A DNA stretch of 64,000 nucleotides from Dokdonella_A soli (GTDB taxonomy: Bacteria > Pseudomonadota > Gammaproteobacteria > Xanthomonadales > Rhodanobacteraceae), in assembly GCF_039523175.1 (NCBI RefSeq), contig NZ_BAAAEU010000004.1, positions 62,001 through 126,000 of the forward strand. Direction: 5' to 3'. Shown here piece by piece: positions 27,255 through 35,657 of this stretch. The notes under the pieces are model-generated. The model was given only the letters and a program-made list of their open reading frames with translations. It had not been told where the DNA came from and ran no database searches. The translations under genes and the position numbers were made by a program. How positions within the stretch are numbered: position 1 is the first letter of the stretch; every line of letters begins with the position of its first letter.

Positions 27255-28435
27255 CAGCCATACTGTTCATCTCCTACGATGGAATATTGGAGCCACTGGG
27301 GCAGTCGCAGGTGCTGGCATACCTTGAGCGCCTGGTCGCTGGGCGTCGGATCCATCTGCTCAGCTTCGAGAAAGCCGAAGACTGGGCTGACAATGCCAGA
27401 TGCAATGATGTCGCTGCGCGTATTCGGGCGGCCGGAATCCATTGGCATCCGCGCCGCTACCACAAGCGGCCTTCTGCGCTTGCCACCGCCTACGACATCA
27501 TGATCGGCGCACTGACGGCGCTATGGCTGGTCGTGCGCCATAAGGTGCGGATCGTGCACGCGCGGAGTTATGTCGCCGCCGTCATGACGATGACGGTCAA
27601 ATCAACTGCCGGATCAAAGTTCGTGTTCGATATGCGTGGGTTCTGGGCGGACGAGCGCGTCGATGGTGGGTTATGGCCTCGCGATGGCCGGCTGTATCAC
27701 ATCGCCAAATGGTTCGAGCGGCGCTTTCTATTGAGGGCCGACCATGTGGTGTCACTCACCCATGCAGCGGTACGCGAGATGGAGCGATTTTCGTACCTGC
27801 AAGGGTGCATGCCACCGATCACAGTCATCCCGACGTGTGCCGATTTGGCCCGATTTGCTCCGGTTGATGCGCCTCGCGGAGGCTTTGTGCTCGGTTATGT
27901 CGGCTCTGCCGGGACCTGGTATCTGTTCGATGCCGCCGTGGCCTGTTTCGGTCGACTGCGGACGCTCCGCCCGGACGCGCGGCTATTGATCATCAACCGT
28001 AACGAACACGCCTACGTCCGTGAGCGCATTGCAGCTGGCGGGGTGCCGATGGAGGCCGTGGAGTTGCGCTCGGCCGAACATGCCGAGGTTCCGGCGCAGA
28101 TGGCGCGGATGCACGCGGCGGTCTTTTTCATCAAGCCGGTATTCTCGAAGCAGGCGTCCTCGCCGACCAAACTCGGCGAGCTCCTGGGTTGCGGCATACC
28201 TTGCCTCGCCAACGCCGGAGTCGGCGACATGGCGCAGATATTGCGCGACGATGAGGTGGGTGTCGCGATTGACTGCTTTGATGCAGGCGCCTTGGACCAG
28301 GGGCTGCGACAGTTGATGGACTTAGTGGACGCGCCAGGCATTCGCGCGCGTTGCGTCGAGTCGGCGCACCGGCATTTCTCGCTGGATGAGGGGGTGGCGC
28401 GCTATCGGGCAGTCTATGAAAGTCTGGGCGGGTGA
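27251..28435 (+). CDS. Glycosyltransferase family 4 protein
   Basis: A 394-residue GT-B glycosyltransferase. Start at 27251 (MTAILFISYDGILEPLGQSQ) overlaps the flippase stop; the long open frame upstream is antisense-type noise in another frame of the flippase gene. Motifs: QVLAYLERL, IVHARSYVAAVMTM, VFDMRGFWADERVDGG, and in the donor half VLGYVGSAGTWYLFDA, FFIKPVFSKQASSPTKLGEL and GCGIPCLANAGVGD. The FD-RGFWADERV segment is common in enzymes of exopolysaccharide loci. The sugar specificity is unknown. Confidence 0.87.
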   Translation: MTAILFISYDGILEPLGQSQVLAYLERLVAGRRIHLLSFEKAEDWADNARCNDVAARIRAAGIHWHPRRYHKRPSALATAYDIMIGALTALWLVVRHKVRIVHARSYVAAVMTMTVKSTAGSKFVFDMRGFWADERVDGGLWPRDGRLYHIAKWFERRFLLRADHVVSLTHAAVREMERFSYLQGCMPPITVIPTCADLARFAPVDAPRGGFVLGYVGSAGTWYLFDAAVACFGRLRTLRPDARLLIINRNEHAYVRERIAAGGVPMEAVELRSAEHAEVPAQMARMHAAVFFIKPVFSKQASSPTKLGELLGCGIPCLANAGVGDMAQILRDDEVGVAIDCFDAGALDQGLRQLMDLVDAPGIRARCVESAHRHFSLDEGVARYRAVYESLGG

Positions 28436-28439
28436 GCAC

Positions 28440-29267
28440 GTGAAACGGAATTTGGACCCTGCCACCGTCAATAGCTTTGGTGATGAATGGTTGCGTTTTG
28501 ATCAATCTGCATTGTCCGACGACGAGGCGAGCACGATCTTTGATGCGTACTTTGCCGTGTTTCCATGGGCGGCCTTGCCTGCGGGAGCATCAGGCTTCGA
28601 TATGGGCTGTGGTTCGGGGCGATGGGCGAGATTGATGGCGCCGAAAGTTGGGCATCTTCACTGCATTGATCCTTCCGGTGCGCTGGAGGTCGCCAGGGGG
28701 GCGCTGGAAGACGAGCCCAATGTCAGTTTCCATCGGGCGGCAGTCGACGATGAGCCACTGCCTCCCAACAGCCAGGACTTTGGCTACTCGCTCGGGGTGT
28801 TGCACCACGTCCCGGATACGGCCGCTGCGATCCGTTCCTGTGTCGCTATGCTCAGGCCTGGTGCGCCTTTTCTGGTGTATCTGTATTACGCGTTCGACAA
28901 CCGATCAACCGCATTCAAAATGATGTGGCGCTTCTCGGATCTGCTGCGACGCGTGATTTGTCACATGCCAGCGCCGCTCAAGCACTCCCTCACGGACGCG
29001 TTGGCGTTTGGCGTTTACTACCCGCTGGCGCGTTTGTCTCTGCTATTCGAGTGGTTCGGATTGAGCGTCGCCGGCATGCCGCTGTCCTATTACCGCCGCC
29101 GCAGCTTCTACACCATGCGAACGGATTCGCGGGACCGATTCGGCACGCCACTGGAACGTCGCTTCACGCGTGATGAGATTCGGACGATGATGCATGCTGC
29201 CGGGTTGCGCGATATCGTGTTCTCGGATTGCGCGCCTTATTGGTGCGCGGTGGGCATCAAGCAATGA
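28440..29267 (+). CDS. Class I SAM-dependent methyltransferase
   Basis: A methyltransferase of 275 residues if translation begins at the GTG at 28440, five bases after the previous stop with GGGTGAG upstream; starts at 28416 or 28386 would overlap the glycosyltransferase gene. The core has FDMGCGSGRWARLMA, HCIDPSGALEVAR and FGYSLGVLHHVPDT, then CVAMLRPGAPFLVYLYY, a methyltransferase-11 pattern. The C-terminal third (about 150-275) is rich in aromatic and basic residues, with a region that may touch membrane lipid. It is the third methyltransferase of the locus. Its stop overlaps the next start (ATGA). Confidence 0.82.
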   Translation: MKRNLDPATVNSFGDEWLRFDQSALSDDEASTIFDAYFAVFPWAALPAGASGFDMGCGSGRWARLMAPKVGHLHCIDPSGALEVARGALEDEPNVSFHRAAVDDEPLPPNSQDFGYSLGVLHHVPDTAAAIRSCVAMLRPGAPFLVYLYYAFDNRSTAFKMMWRFSDLLRRVICHMPAPLKHSLTDALAFGVYYPLARLSLLFEWFGLSVAGMPLSYYRRRSFYTMRTDSRDRFGTPLERRFTRDEIRTMMHAAGLRDIVFSDCAPYWCAVGIKQ

Positions 29268-30328
29268 TCAAGGTTCTCGGCTTGGCGCTATATGGCCCTT
29301 TGGCGGCGAGCACGCGCTGTCGTCTCGGTCAGTATGTCCCGGGCTTGGCAGCGCATGGCATCGACTTGCAGATTAGCCATCTGCTCGGTGACGAGTATCT
29401 GCGTCGTCGGTTCCGCGGTGCGGTCATGCCTTTTGCCGCCCTGTTTGATGCAGGCTGGCGCCGCATGGCAGATCTGCGGAATCAGTGTGCTTTCGATGCA
29501 GTCATACTGCATTGCGAGCTGTTTCCGCTGATGCCGGGTTGGCTGGAACGCGTTTTGCTACGGCGGCCCTACGTGTATGACTTCGATGATGCGCTCTATC
29601 TGAAATACCGCACGCGGCGGTTGAGGGCATTGCGGCCGATCCTCGGAGGGAAGTTTGATCGGGTAATGGCAGGGGCTGCGGCTATCACCGCTGGCAATCA
29701 CCTGTTAGCTGAGTATGCGCAACGGCGCAACACGAATACTCATTTGTTTCCGACCGTGGTCGATACCGAGCGCTACCTCCCGGTGCGATGTTCCCGTGGG
29801 GACATGTTCACGGTGGGGTGGATTGGGTCTCCCTCGACAGCTCCGTATCTGTCCGCGCTTGTGGGTCCGCTGTCGACAATCGGCAGGGAAGGGCCGGTGC
29901 GACTGGTCGTCATCGGCGGCAAGGCGCCCTATGTCCCTGATGTCACTGTCGTGGAAGTCGAGTGGCAGGAGCGGACGGAGGTCGAGCTGATCAATATGTT
30001 CGATGTTGGAGTGATGCCTCTGCCAGACGATGAATGGGCCCGAGGAAAATGTGCGTTCAAGCTGATCCAGTACATGGCATGCGCGGTTCCCGTCATCGCC
30101 TCGTCGGTGGGAGCCAACCGCGATGTGGTGCAGCCTGACTGTGGGTTGCTGGCCACGACGCCGCAGCAGTGGGTAGACGCGCTTCGCATGCTGCGCGACG
30201 AGCCGGCATTGCGGGAAGTTATGGGGCAGGCGGGACGCGGGCGTGTAGCGCAGCATTATTCCTTGCAGCGGAATCTGCCGGTGTTGACGAAGGTAATCCG
30301 CGAAATCGTTGCAGGAGCGACTAGCTGA
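29264..30328 (+). CDS. Glycosyltransferase family 4 protein
   Basis: A 354-residue GT-B enzyme. The ATG at 29264 overlaps the methyltransferase stop and gives MIKVLGLALYGPLAASTRCR, a beginning typical of this subgroup. The N-domain holds YVYDFDDALYLKYRTRR and ITAGNHLLAEYA; the C-domain holds VGWIGSPSTAPYL, VEVEWQERTEVELINMFDVGVMPLPDDEWARGKCAFKLIQYMA, here quoted in pieces, and GANRDVV. The EWARGKCAFK segment with conserved Lys is the nucleotide-sugar pocket. It presumably adds another residue of the repeat unit. Its stop TGA shares one base with the ATG of asnB. Confidence 0.87.
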   Translation: MIKVLGLALYGPLAASTRCRLGQYVPGLAAHGIDLQISHLLGDEYLRRRFRGAVMPFAALFDAGWRRMADLRNQCAFDAVILHCELFPLMPGWLERVLLRRPYVYDFDDALYLKYRTRRLRALRPILGGKFDRVMAGAAAITAGNHLLAEYAQRRNTNTHLFPTVVDTERYLPVRCSRGDMFTVGWIGSPSTAPYLSALVGPLSTIGREGPVRLVVIGGKAPYVPDVTVVEVEWQERTEVELINMFDVGVMPLPDDEWARGKCAFKLIQYMACAVPVIASSVGANRDVVQPDCGLLATTPQQWVDALRMLRDEPALREVMGQAGRGRVAQHYSLQRNLPVLTKVIREIVAGATS

Positions 30329-32280
30329 TGTGTGGCCTGACCGGTTTCTGGCAAACGGATCGAACCGAAGCCGGTGCCATGGCCGCGATTTCGGTATGCA
30401 TGGCCGAACGGATCGCGCATCGCGGCCCCGACGATTCGGGCGCGTGGGTCGATGCAGAGAATGGCATCGCGCTGGCGCATCGCCGGTTGTCGATCCTCGA
30501 CCTGTCGCCGGCCGGGCTTCAACCGATGCTGTCGGCCAGCGGGCGCTATGTCATCGTCTTCAATGGCGAGATCTACAACCACCTGGCATTGCGCCAACAA
30601 CTCCACGCGGACGGCGACGCGCCAGCGTGGCGCGGGCATTCCGATACCGAAATCCTGGTCGCCTGCATCGAGGCCTGGGGGTTGGAGCGCGCACTGAAAG
30701 CCAGCGTCGGCATGTTCGCACTGGCGTTGTGGGATCGTTCGCAGCGCACGCTTAGCCTCGCGCGAGATCGCCTTGGCGAGAAGCCGTTGTATTACGGATG
30801 GCAGGCCGGGGTGCTGCTGTTCGGCTCGGAGTTGAAGGCGTTGACGGCGCACCCTGCGTTCGAGCACCGCATCGACCGCGATGCGCTAGCGCTGCTGTTG
30901 CGTCACAACTACATCCCGGCACCGTATTCGATCTGGCGTGGCATCTCGAAGTTGCCGCCGGGTACGCTGCTCACGCTCAACGAAGGTCAGCGCGTTGTTG
31001 CGCCGGTTGCCTACTGGTCCTTTTCAGAAGCCGCAGAAGCCGGACAGAGGAACCCGATCGCACTGAATGGCACCGAAGTGACTGACGCGCTGGAGCGCGT
31101 GCTGCGACAAGCCACCGCTGGGCAGATGCTGGCTGACGTACCGCTGGGGGCACTGCTGTCGGGCGGCGTGGATTCCTCGACGATCGTCGCGTTGATGCAG
31201 GCGCAATCAATGCGGCCAGTGAAGACGTTCAGCATCGGTTTTCACGAGAAAGCCTTCGACGAGTCGGTGCATGCCGCCGCGGTGGCGCGTCATCTGGGCA
31301 CCGATCATACCGAGCTGTTCATGCATGCAGGCGATGTCCTCGATGCAGTGCCACGCCTTCCCTTGTTGTACGACGAGCCCTTCGCCGACAGCTCGCAACT
31401 GCCGACTGCATTGGTAATGTCGCTTGCACGTCAGCATGTAACTGTCGCCTTGAGCGGTGACGGCGGCGATGAGGTGTTCGGCGGCTACAACCGCTACTTT
31501 GCGGCTCCCAGAGTATGGAACGTGCTGCGGTTCGTGCCGCATCCGCTGCGCCAGCAGTTTGCACGACTGCTGATCGGCGTTTCAGCATCGCAATGGGACC
31601 GGTTGGCGCGACCATTTGCAGGCCTGCTGAACCAGGCGCAGATCGGCGACAAGGCACACAAGCTGGGTCAGGGCCTGCTAGATGTTCGTAATCTCGACGA
31701 ACTCTACATGGCGTTGGTGACCCAGTGGGAGCAGCCTGAAAATGTCGTTCGTGGAGCGGTTCGCCGGCCAACGACAATTTCACGGCGCGAAGCATGGCCA
31801 AGGTTGGCCGAGGCAATCCACCGGATGATGGCCGTCGATACGTTGAGTTATCTGCCCGACGATATCTTGGTCAAGGTGGACCGCGCCGCGATGGCCGTTT
31901 CGCTGGAGACACGCGCGCCGTTCCTCGATCACCGGGTGGTCGAATTTTCCTGGTGCTTGCCATCATCGATGAAATGCGCATCACGGCAAGGCAAGATCGC
32001 GTTGCGGCGGGTGTTGTATCGGTATGTACCGCAGAACCTGATCGATCGGCCGAAGATGGGTTTCGGTATTCCGCTGGATAGCTGGCTGCGCGGCCGCTTG
32101 CGTGACTGGGCCGCAGCCTTGCTGGATGAAGCCAGGCTTCGACGGGAAGGGTACTTCGAGCCAACGCAGATTCGCCGCGTATGGGAAGCGCATCAGCACG
32201 GTAATCGATCATTCGGCTACCGCTTGTGGTCCGTGTTGATGTTCCAGGCGTGGTTGGAGACTACGGGGCAGGGACAGTAA
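30328..32280 (+). CDS. asnB: Glutamine-hydrolysing asparagine synthase-like amidotransferase
   Basis: A 650-residue class II amidotransferase. Cys2 (MCGLTGFW) is the glutaminase nucleophile; the GATase part (1-220) shows HRGPDDSGAW, LAHRRLSILDLS, NGEIYN and the HSDTE motif. The synthetase part (about 250-600) has the PP-loop LLSGGVDSSTIVALM, ALSGDGGDEVFGGYNRY and DDILVKVDRAAMAVSLETRAPFLDH, all intact. In polysaccharide loci such proteins often amidate sugar carboxylates such as uronic acids rather than make asparagine; that is the preferred reading here. The ATG shares a base with the previous stop, so it belongs to the same coupled transcript. Confidence 0.92.
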   Translation: MCGLTGFWQTDRTEAGAMAAISVCMAERIAHRGPDDSGAWVDAENGIALAHRRLSILDLSPAGLQPMLSASGRYVIVFNGEIYNHLALRQQLHADGDAPAWRGHSDTEILVACIEAWGLERALKASVGMFALALWDRSQRTLSLARDRLGEKPLYYGWQAGVLLFGSELKALTAHPAFEHRIDRDALALLLRHNYIPAPYSIWRGISKLPPGTLLTLNEGQRVVAPVAYWSFSEAAEAGQRNPIALNGTEVTDALERVLRQATAGQMLADVPLGALLSGGVDSSTIVALMQAQSMRPVKTFSIGFHEKAFDESVHAAAVARHLGTDHTELFMHAGDVLDAVPRLPLLYDEPFADSSQLPTALVMSLARQHVTVALSGDGGDEVFGGYNRYFAAPRVWNVLRFVPHPLRQQFARLLIGVSASQWDRLARPFAGLLNQAQIGDKAHKLGQGLLDVRNLDELYMALVTQWEQPENVVRGAVRRPTTISRREAWPRLAEAIHRMMAVDTLSYLPDDILVKVDRAAMAVSLETRAPFLDHRVVEFSWCLPSSMKCASRQGKIALRRVLYRYVPQNLIDRPKMGFGIPLDSWLRGRLRDWAAALLDEARLRREGYFEPTQIRRVWEAHQHGNRSFGYRLWSVLMFQAWLETTGQGQ

Positions 32281-33320
32281 TGCTGGTCTACTGGATACTG
32301 TTCCTGCTGCCGGCCGTAGGGGTGGCGTTTCCGCTGCGATTGCCGCGCCGCCAGGCGCTGGTGATGTTCCTGTTGGTCGCCGCAGTGATAGCGGCGTTCA
32401 TGGGTTTGCGGGACCAAGTCGGCGGCGACTGGTTCAACTATCTCCCTACTTTCGACTATATCAGCACACTCGACTTTGCCGGAGCGTTGAGCTTCGGCGA
32501 TCCTGCCTATTCATTGCTGAACTGGATAGCAGCACGGCTGGGCGGTGACATCTACGCAGTGAATCTGGTCTGCGCTGCGATCATGATGATCGGTATCGGG
32601 CGCTTTTGTCGCAGCCTGCCCAATCCCTGGCTGGCGCTGCTGGTGGCCGTGCCGTACACGCTTATCGTTGTCGGCATGGGTTATACCCGCCAGTCGGTCG
32701 CGCTGGGACTGGTGATGCTCGGGCTGGTCGCGTTGGGGCAACGCCGCACGCGCGCGTTCGTGATCTGGGTAGCGTTGGCGGCCTTGTTCCACAGGACCGC
32801 GGTGCTGCTGATTCCCATCGCCGCGATTGTCACCACTCGACGGCGGGTGTGGACCGCGTTTTGGGTCGGAGTCGCGTTCGCAACGGTGTACGTTCTGCTG
32901 CTGCAACCCGACACCGACACGTTGTGGGCCAACTATGTCCAGGCGCAGATGCAGTCGCATGGTGGCTTGATCCGGGTGCTGATGAACGCGCTACCCGCCG
33001 CGCTGCTGCTCCTGTTCCGCAAACGGCTGGTCGAGGACCCGCAGAGCCGTCGACTCTGGAGCTTGTTCGCGGGCCTCGCACTGGCTTGTGTACCACTGGT
33101 GTTCATGGCCTCGACAGCGGTGGACCGCATGGCGCTGTACCTGATTCCTCTGCAATTGTTCGTGTTCTCACAGCTGTACCTGCTGGCACGCACCACGAAC
33201 ACACGAACCCTGATTGTCGTTGGGGTGGGCGTGTATTACGCGGCTGTACAGTTCGTATGGCTGAACTACGCCGTGGATGCACCCTATTGGGTGCCATACC
33301 ACTTCATGCCATGGTCGTGA
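32280..33320 (+). CDS. EpsG family membrane protein, probable polysaccharide polymerase
   Basis: A 346-residue polytopic membrane protein. Start at 32280 shares one base with the asnB stop (TAATG). It opens MLVYWILFLLPAVGVAFPLR and shows the EpsG pattern: FMGLRDQVGGDWFNYLPTFD (conserved R and GxDW-like motif), DPAYSLLNWIAARLG, YTRQSVALGLVMLG and FHRTAVLLIPI. About ten helices. EpsG proteins act as Wzy-like polymerases in several bacteria. Since a Wzy_C-type protein is also encoded in this locus, one may polymerise and the other may transfer or ligate. Confidence 0.87.
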   Translation: MLVYWILFLLPAVGVAFPLRLPRRQALVMFLLVAAVIAAFMGLRDQVGGDWFNYLPTFDYISTLDFAGALSFGDPAYSLLNWIAARLGGDIYAVNLVCAAIMMIGIGRFCRSLPNPWLALLVAVPYTLIVVGMGYTRQSVALGLVMLGLVALGQRRTRAFVIWVALAALFHRTAVLLIPIAAIVTTRRRVWTAFWVGVAFATVYVLLLQPDTDTLWANYVQAQMQSHGGLIRVLMNALPAALLLLFRKRLVEDPQSRRLWSLFAGLALACVPLVFMASTAVDRMALYLIPLQLFVFSQLYLLARTTNTRTLIVVGVGVYYAAVQFVWLNYAVDAPYWVPYHFMPWS

Positions 33321-33324
33321 GCGC

Positions 33325-34503
33325 ATGCATAGCATGTCGATGAAGGTTGTGCTCTACGCCAATACGGATTGGTATTTGTACAACTTTCGCCGGTCGCTGG
33401 CGTTGGAGCTGCAGTCTGCCGGCTACGCGGTGTTGCTGATTTCTCCCGCGGGTGACTATGGGCAGAAGCTACGTGACCTGGGGTTGCGATGGGAGGCCGT
33501 GCCAATGCATCGGCGCAGCCTGAATCCCCTGCGCGAGGTTCGTTTGCTGGCATATTTGTTTCGTTTGTTCCGGCGCGAAAAACCCGTGATGGTGCACGGG
33601 TTCACCATCAAGTGCGCGGTGTATGGCTCGCTTGCGGCACGTCTTGCCGGTGTACCTGCGCGCATTAATGCAGTGGCTGGCATGGGCTACGTGTTCACGA
33701 GCAGCACACCCAAGGCCCGGGCCTTGAGGCCACTGGTTCGCAGACTGTTGCGGGCTGCATTGGGCGGGACTCATGCACGGCTGATTCTGCAGAACCCGGA
33801 CGACGTGCGATTGTTTGAGCGTGCGAAGCTGATCGATCCCGCGAATATTCGTTTGATTCCGGGATCCGGAGTCGACTGCACGCATTTCACACCGTCTGGT
33901 GCATCAGTGGCGCCATCATCGATGGTCAGGCCGCGTGTACTGTTGGCCGCACGCCTGCTATGGGACAAGGGACTGGCTGAATTCGTGGATGCAGCCCGAG
34001 CTTTGCGCGCGCGCGGGCATGCAATTCAATTCCTTCTCGCAGGTACTCCCGACCCCGGCAACCCTGCAACAGTCCCGACAGATACGGTCCGCAGCTGGGT
34101 CGCGCAAGGCGTGCTCGAATGGCTGGGGCACGTCGAGGACGTGCGCGCGTTGCTGGCTTCGGTCGATGTCGTGGTATTGCCGAGTTATCGCGAGGGTTTA
34201 CCAAAGTCACTGATCGAAGCCGCCGCCTGCGGCTTGCCCCTGGTCACCACCGACGTACCGGGTTGTCGCGAAGTGGTGACGGACGGTGTGAATGGATTGT
34301 TGGTGCCGGTACGCGACTCGTCCGGTCTGGCAACAGCCATCGCGCGACTGATAAACGATCCGGCACTTGCGGCGCGATTAGGACAGGCCGCCAGGGTCAA
34401 GGCATTGGCTGACTTTGATGAGCGCATCATCATTGATCGCACTCTCAACGTATATCGCGAACTATTGGGCGAATCCCCTCAAGCCCAACCGCGCAGCTTG
34501 TAG
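33325..34503 (+). CDS. Glycosyltransferase family 4 protein (CapM/PglA-like)
   Basis: A 392-residue GT-B glycosyltransferase. The ATG at 33325 lies a few bases after the EpsG gene; 33334 and 33340 are alternatives. It begins with MKVVLYANTDWYLYNFRRSLA, followed by VHGFTIKCAVYGSLAARLAGV and INAVAGMGYVF, the pattern of CapM/PglA-type HexNAc or galactosyl transferases. The donor half has VLLAARLLWDKGLAEFVDAA, VVVLPSYREGLPKSLIEAAACGLP with the E-x7-E motif, and TTDVPGCREVV. It is the last gene of the locus on this strand and its end overlaps the convergent YdcF-like gene by 25 bases. Confidence 0.9.
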   Translation: MHSMSMKVVLYANTDWYLYNFRRSLALELQSAGYAVLLISPAGDYGQKLRDLGLRWEAVPMHRRSLNPLREVRLLAYLFRLFRREKPVMVHGFTIKCAVYGSLAARLAGVPARINAVAGMGYVFTSSTPKARALRPLVRRLLRAALGGTHARLILQNPDDVRLFERAKLIDPANIRLIPGSGVDCTHFTPSGASVAPSSMVRPRVLLAARLLWDKGLAEFVDAARALRARGHAIQFLLAGTPDPGNPATVPTDTVRSWVAQGVLEWLGHVEDVRALLASVDVVVLPSYREGLPKSLIEAAACGLPLVTTDVPGCREVVTDGVNGLLVPVRDSSGLATAIARLINDPALAARLGQAARVKALADFDERIIIDRTLNVYRELLGESPQAQPRSL

Positions 34504-35222
34504 ACCAATAGTCCGATGTATTCGTGCAGCCAGCGCCCGCTCTGTGCAAGTGATGCTCGCTGAGGTTGCCAGGAAAGGGCCCGGCGCGTGTTCTCTCTAT
34601 CGAAAGCAGGTGCCGGGATGACTTCCAATCCTTGCCGTCTGAAGCACGCAGCTGCGCGCGACATGGTCCAGGAAGAGGTCACCAGTAAAATACGGTTGCG
34701 ACCTTCATGTCTGAGGATGGCTGCAGAATACAATGCGTTTTGGTACGTGTTGACACTTGTGGATTCCACTTTCAGCGACTGTGCGAGGACGCCCTGTTGT
34801 TCAAGCTGGTGAGCCATGTCGACAGCTTCGCCATCGCCGCCGGAGAGCAGAACGATAGGGGCTTTGGACTCACGATATAGCTCAAGGCCAAGGCCCGCTC
34901 GAGTTGCTTGAACGCTCGACGTACCAGTACCAACATGCGAGCTCGCGCCGAAACTGGGTGAGTCGCCACCGCCGAGTACCACGATCGCGTCTGCCGTTGG
35001 GTACGTTGCGGCCTCGTAGCGGGGGTACTGATTCTCCAGCCCCAGCTTGAGCAAGCCGGCGAACGCCGGCATGGCGCAAAGCGTGATCCAAAGACCGCCG
35101 AGTGCGCAAAAGACCGCAGCGGTGCGATAGCGCCGAAGACAAAGCCCGAACAGGCCGAACGCAGCCAGCAACATTGCTTGAGCTGCGGGATGGCTGGCAG
35201 TCAAGTAGAGGGCTTGATTCAT
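34479..35222 (-). CDS. YdcF/ElyC (DUF218) family membrane protein
   Basis: A 247-residue inner-membrane protein with two N-terminal helices (about 10-60) and a DUF218 domain: DAIVVLGGGDSP (about 80-90), ATRAGLGLELYRESKAPIVLLSGG and the ESTSVNTYQNA and LLVTSSWTMSRA motifs. Family members such as SanA/ElyC affect envelope polysaccharide or peptidoglycan lipid-carrier use; the biochemical role is not settled. The ATG at 35222 is favoured by a GGTGAG ten bases before it. It runs against the exopolysaccharide locus, tail-to-tail with a 25-base overlap, so antisense interference is possible. Confidence 0.87.
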   Translation of the reverse strand: MNQALYLTASHPAAQAMLLAAFGLFGLCLRRYRTAAVFCALGGLWITLCAMPAFAGLLKLGLENQYPRYEAATYPTADAIVVLGGGDSPSFGASSHVGTGTSSVQATRAGLGLELYRESKAPIVLLSGGDGEAVDMAHQLEQQGVLAQSLKVESTSVNTYQNALYSAAILRHEGRNRILLVTSSWTMSRAAACFRRQGLEVIPAPAFDRENTRRALSWQPQRASLAQSGRWLHEYIGLLVYKLRGWA

Positions 35223-35405
35223 GTCGGCAAATCTCACCGCGCGTGCGATTCGGCGGCGCCAATTGTCATGGGCGTGCGGATTTCGCGCAAGCCGCGGCAG
35301 CGATTGTCGCTAAGCTACGCTCTTTGCATTATCAGCGTTCCACGCGATTCCGATCATTGCGTGGCATTGTGCCTATCACGCTGCCGGTGTTGAGCAGATT
35401 GGCCG
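35223..35405. other. Intergenic stretch upstream of the YdcF-like gene
   Basis: 183 bases with no gene. It should hold the promoter of the minus-strand YdcF-like gene. No distinct operator was found. Confidence 0.4.
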
Positions 35406-35600
35406 TCATTCCGCCGGATGATGGTCGAAGCTGAAGGCTCGTGCGAGTTTCCATTTGCCGTCGACTTGCTTCCAGACGTGAAAAACTTTCCGCTCTCGCG
35501 CAGTACGTCCGCCTTGCCTGATTCCAGTCCGTAGAAGCGGTGGCTGCCGGTCCGGATCGCGCCGTACGGTCACCGGATAGATACGAGCAGATCGCCGGCA
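35406..35600 (-). pseudogene. 3' relic of a DUF4440/SnoaL-like gene, frameshifted
   Basis: On the minus strand one frame reads RTGSHRFYGLESGKADVLRE and, one base out of phase, a second reads KVFHVWKQVDGKWKLARAF and SFDHHPAE before a stop at 35406. Joined, these give the last 55 or so residues of a DUF4440-type protein. The join falls near the AAAGTTTTTC run around 35485. The N-terminal half is missing, so this is a remnant rather than a working gene. Two other DUF4440/SnoaL-like secreted proteins are encoded at 47.8 and 63.4 kb. Confidence 0.5.
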
Positions 35601-35657
35601 GCATGGCATGCGTCGAGCTGCGAGCAGTCGCCGCTTCACGAGCATGGAGTTCCTATC

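Noticed and set aside
9747..34503. Exosortase/PEP-CTERM association of the polysaccharide locus
   Set aside because: AsnB-like and Wzc-like genes recall such loci, but no exosortase, PEP-CTERM tail or PrsK/PrsR gene is in the window.
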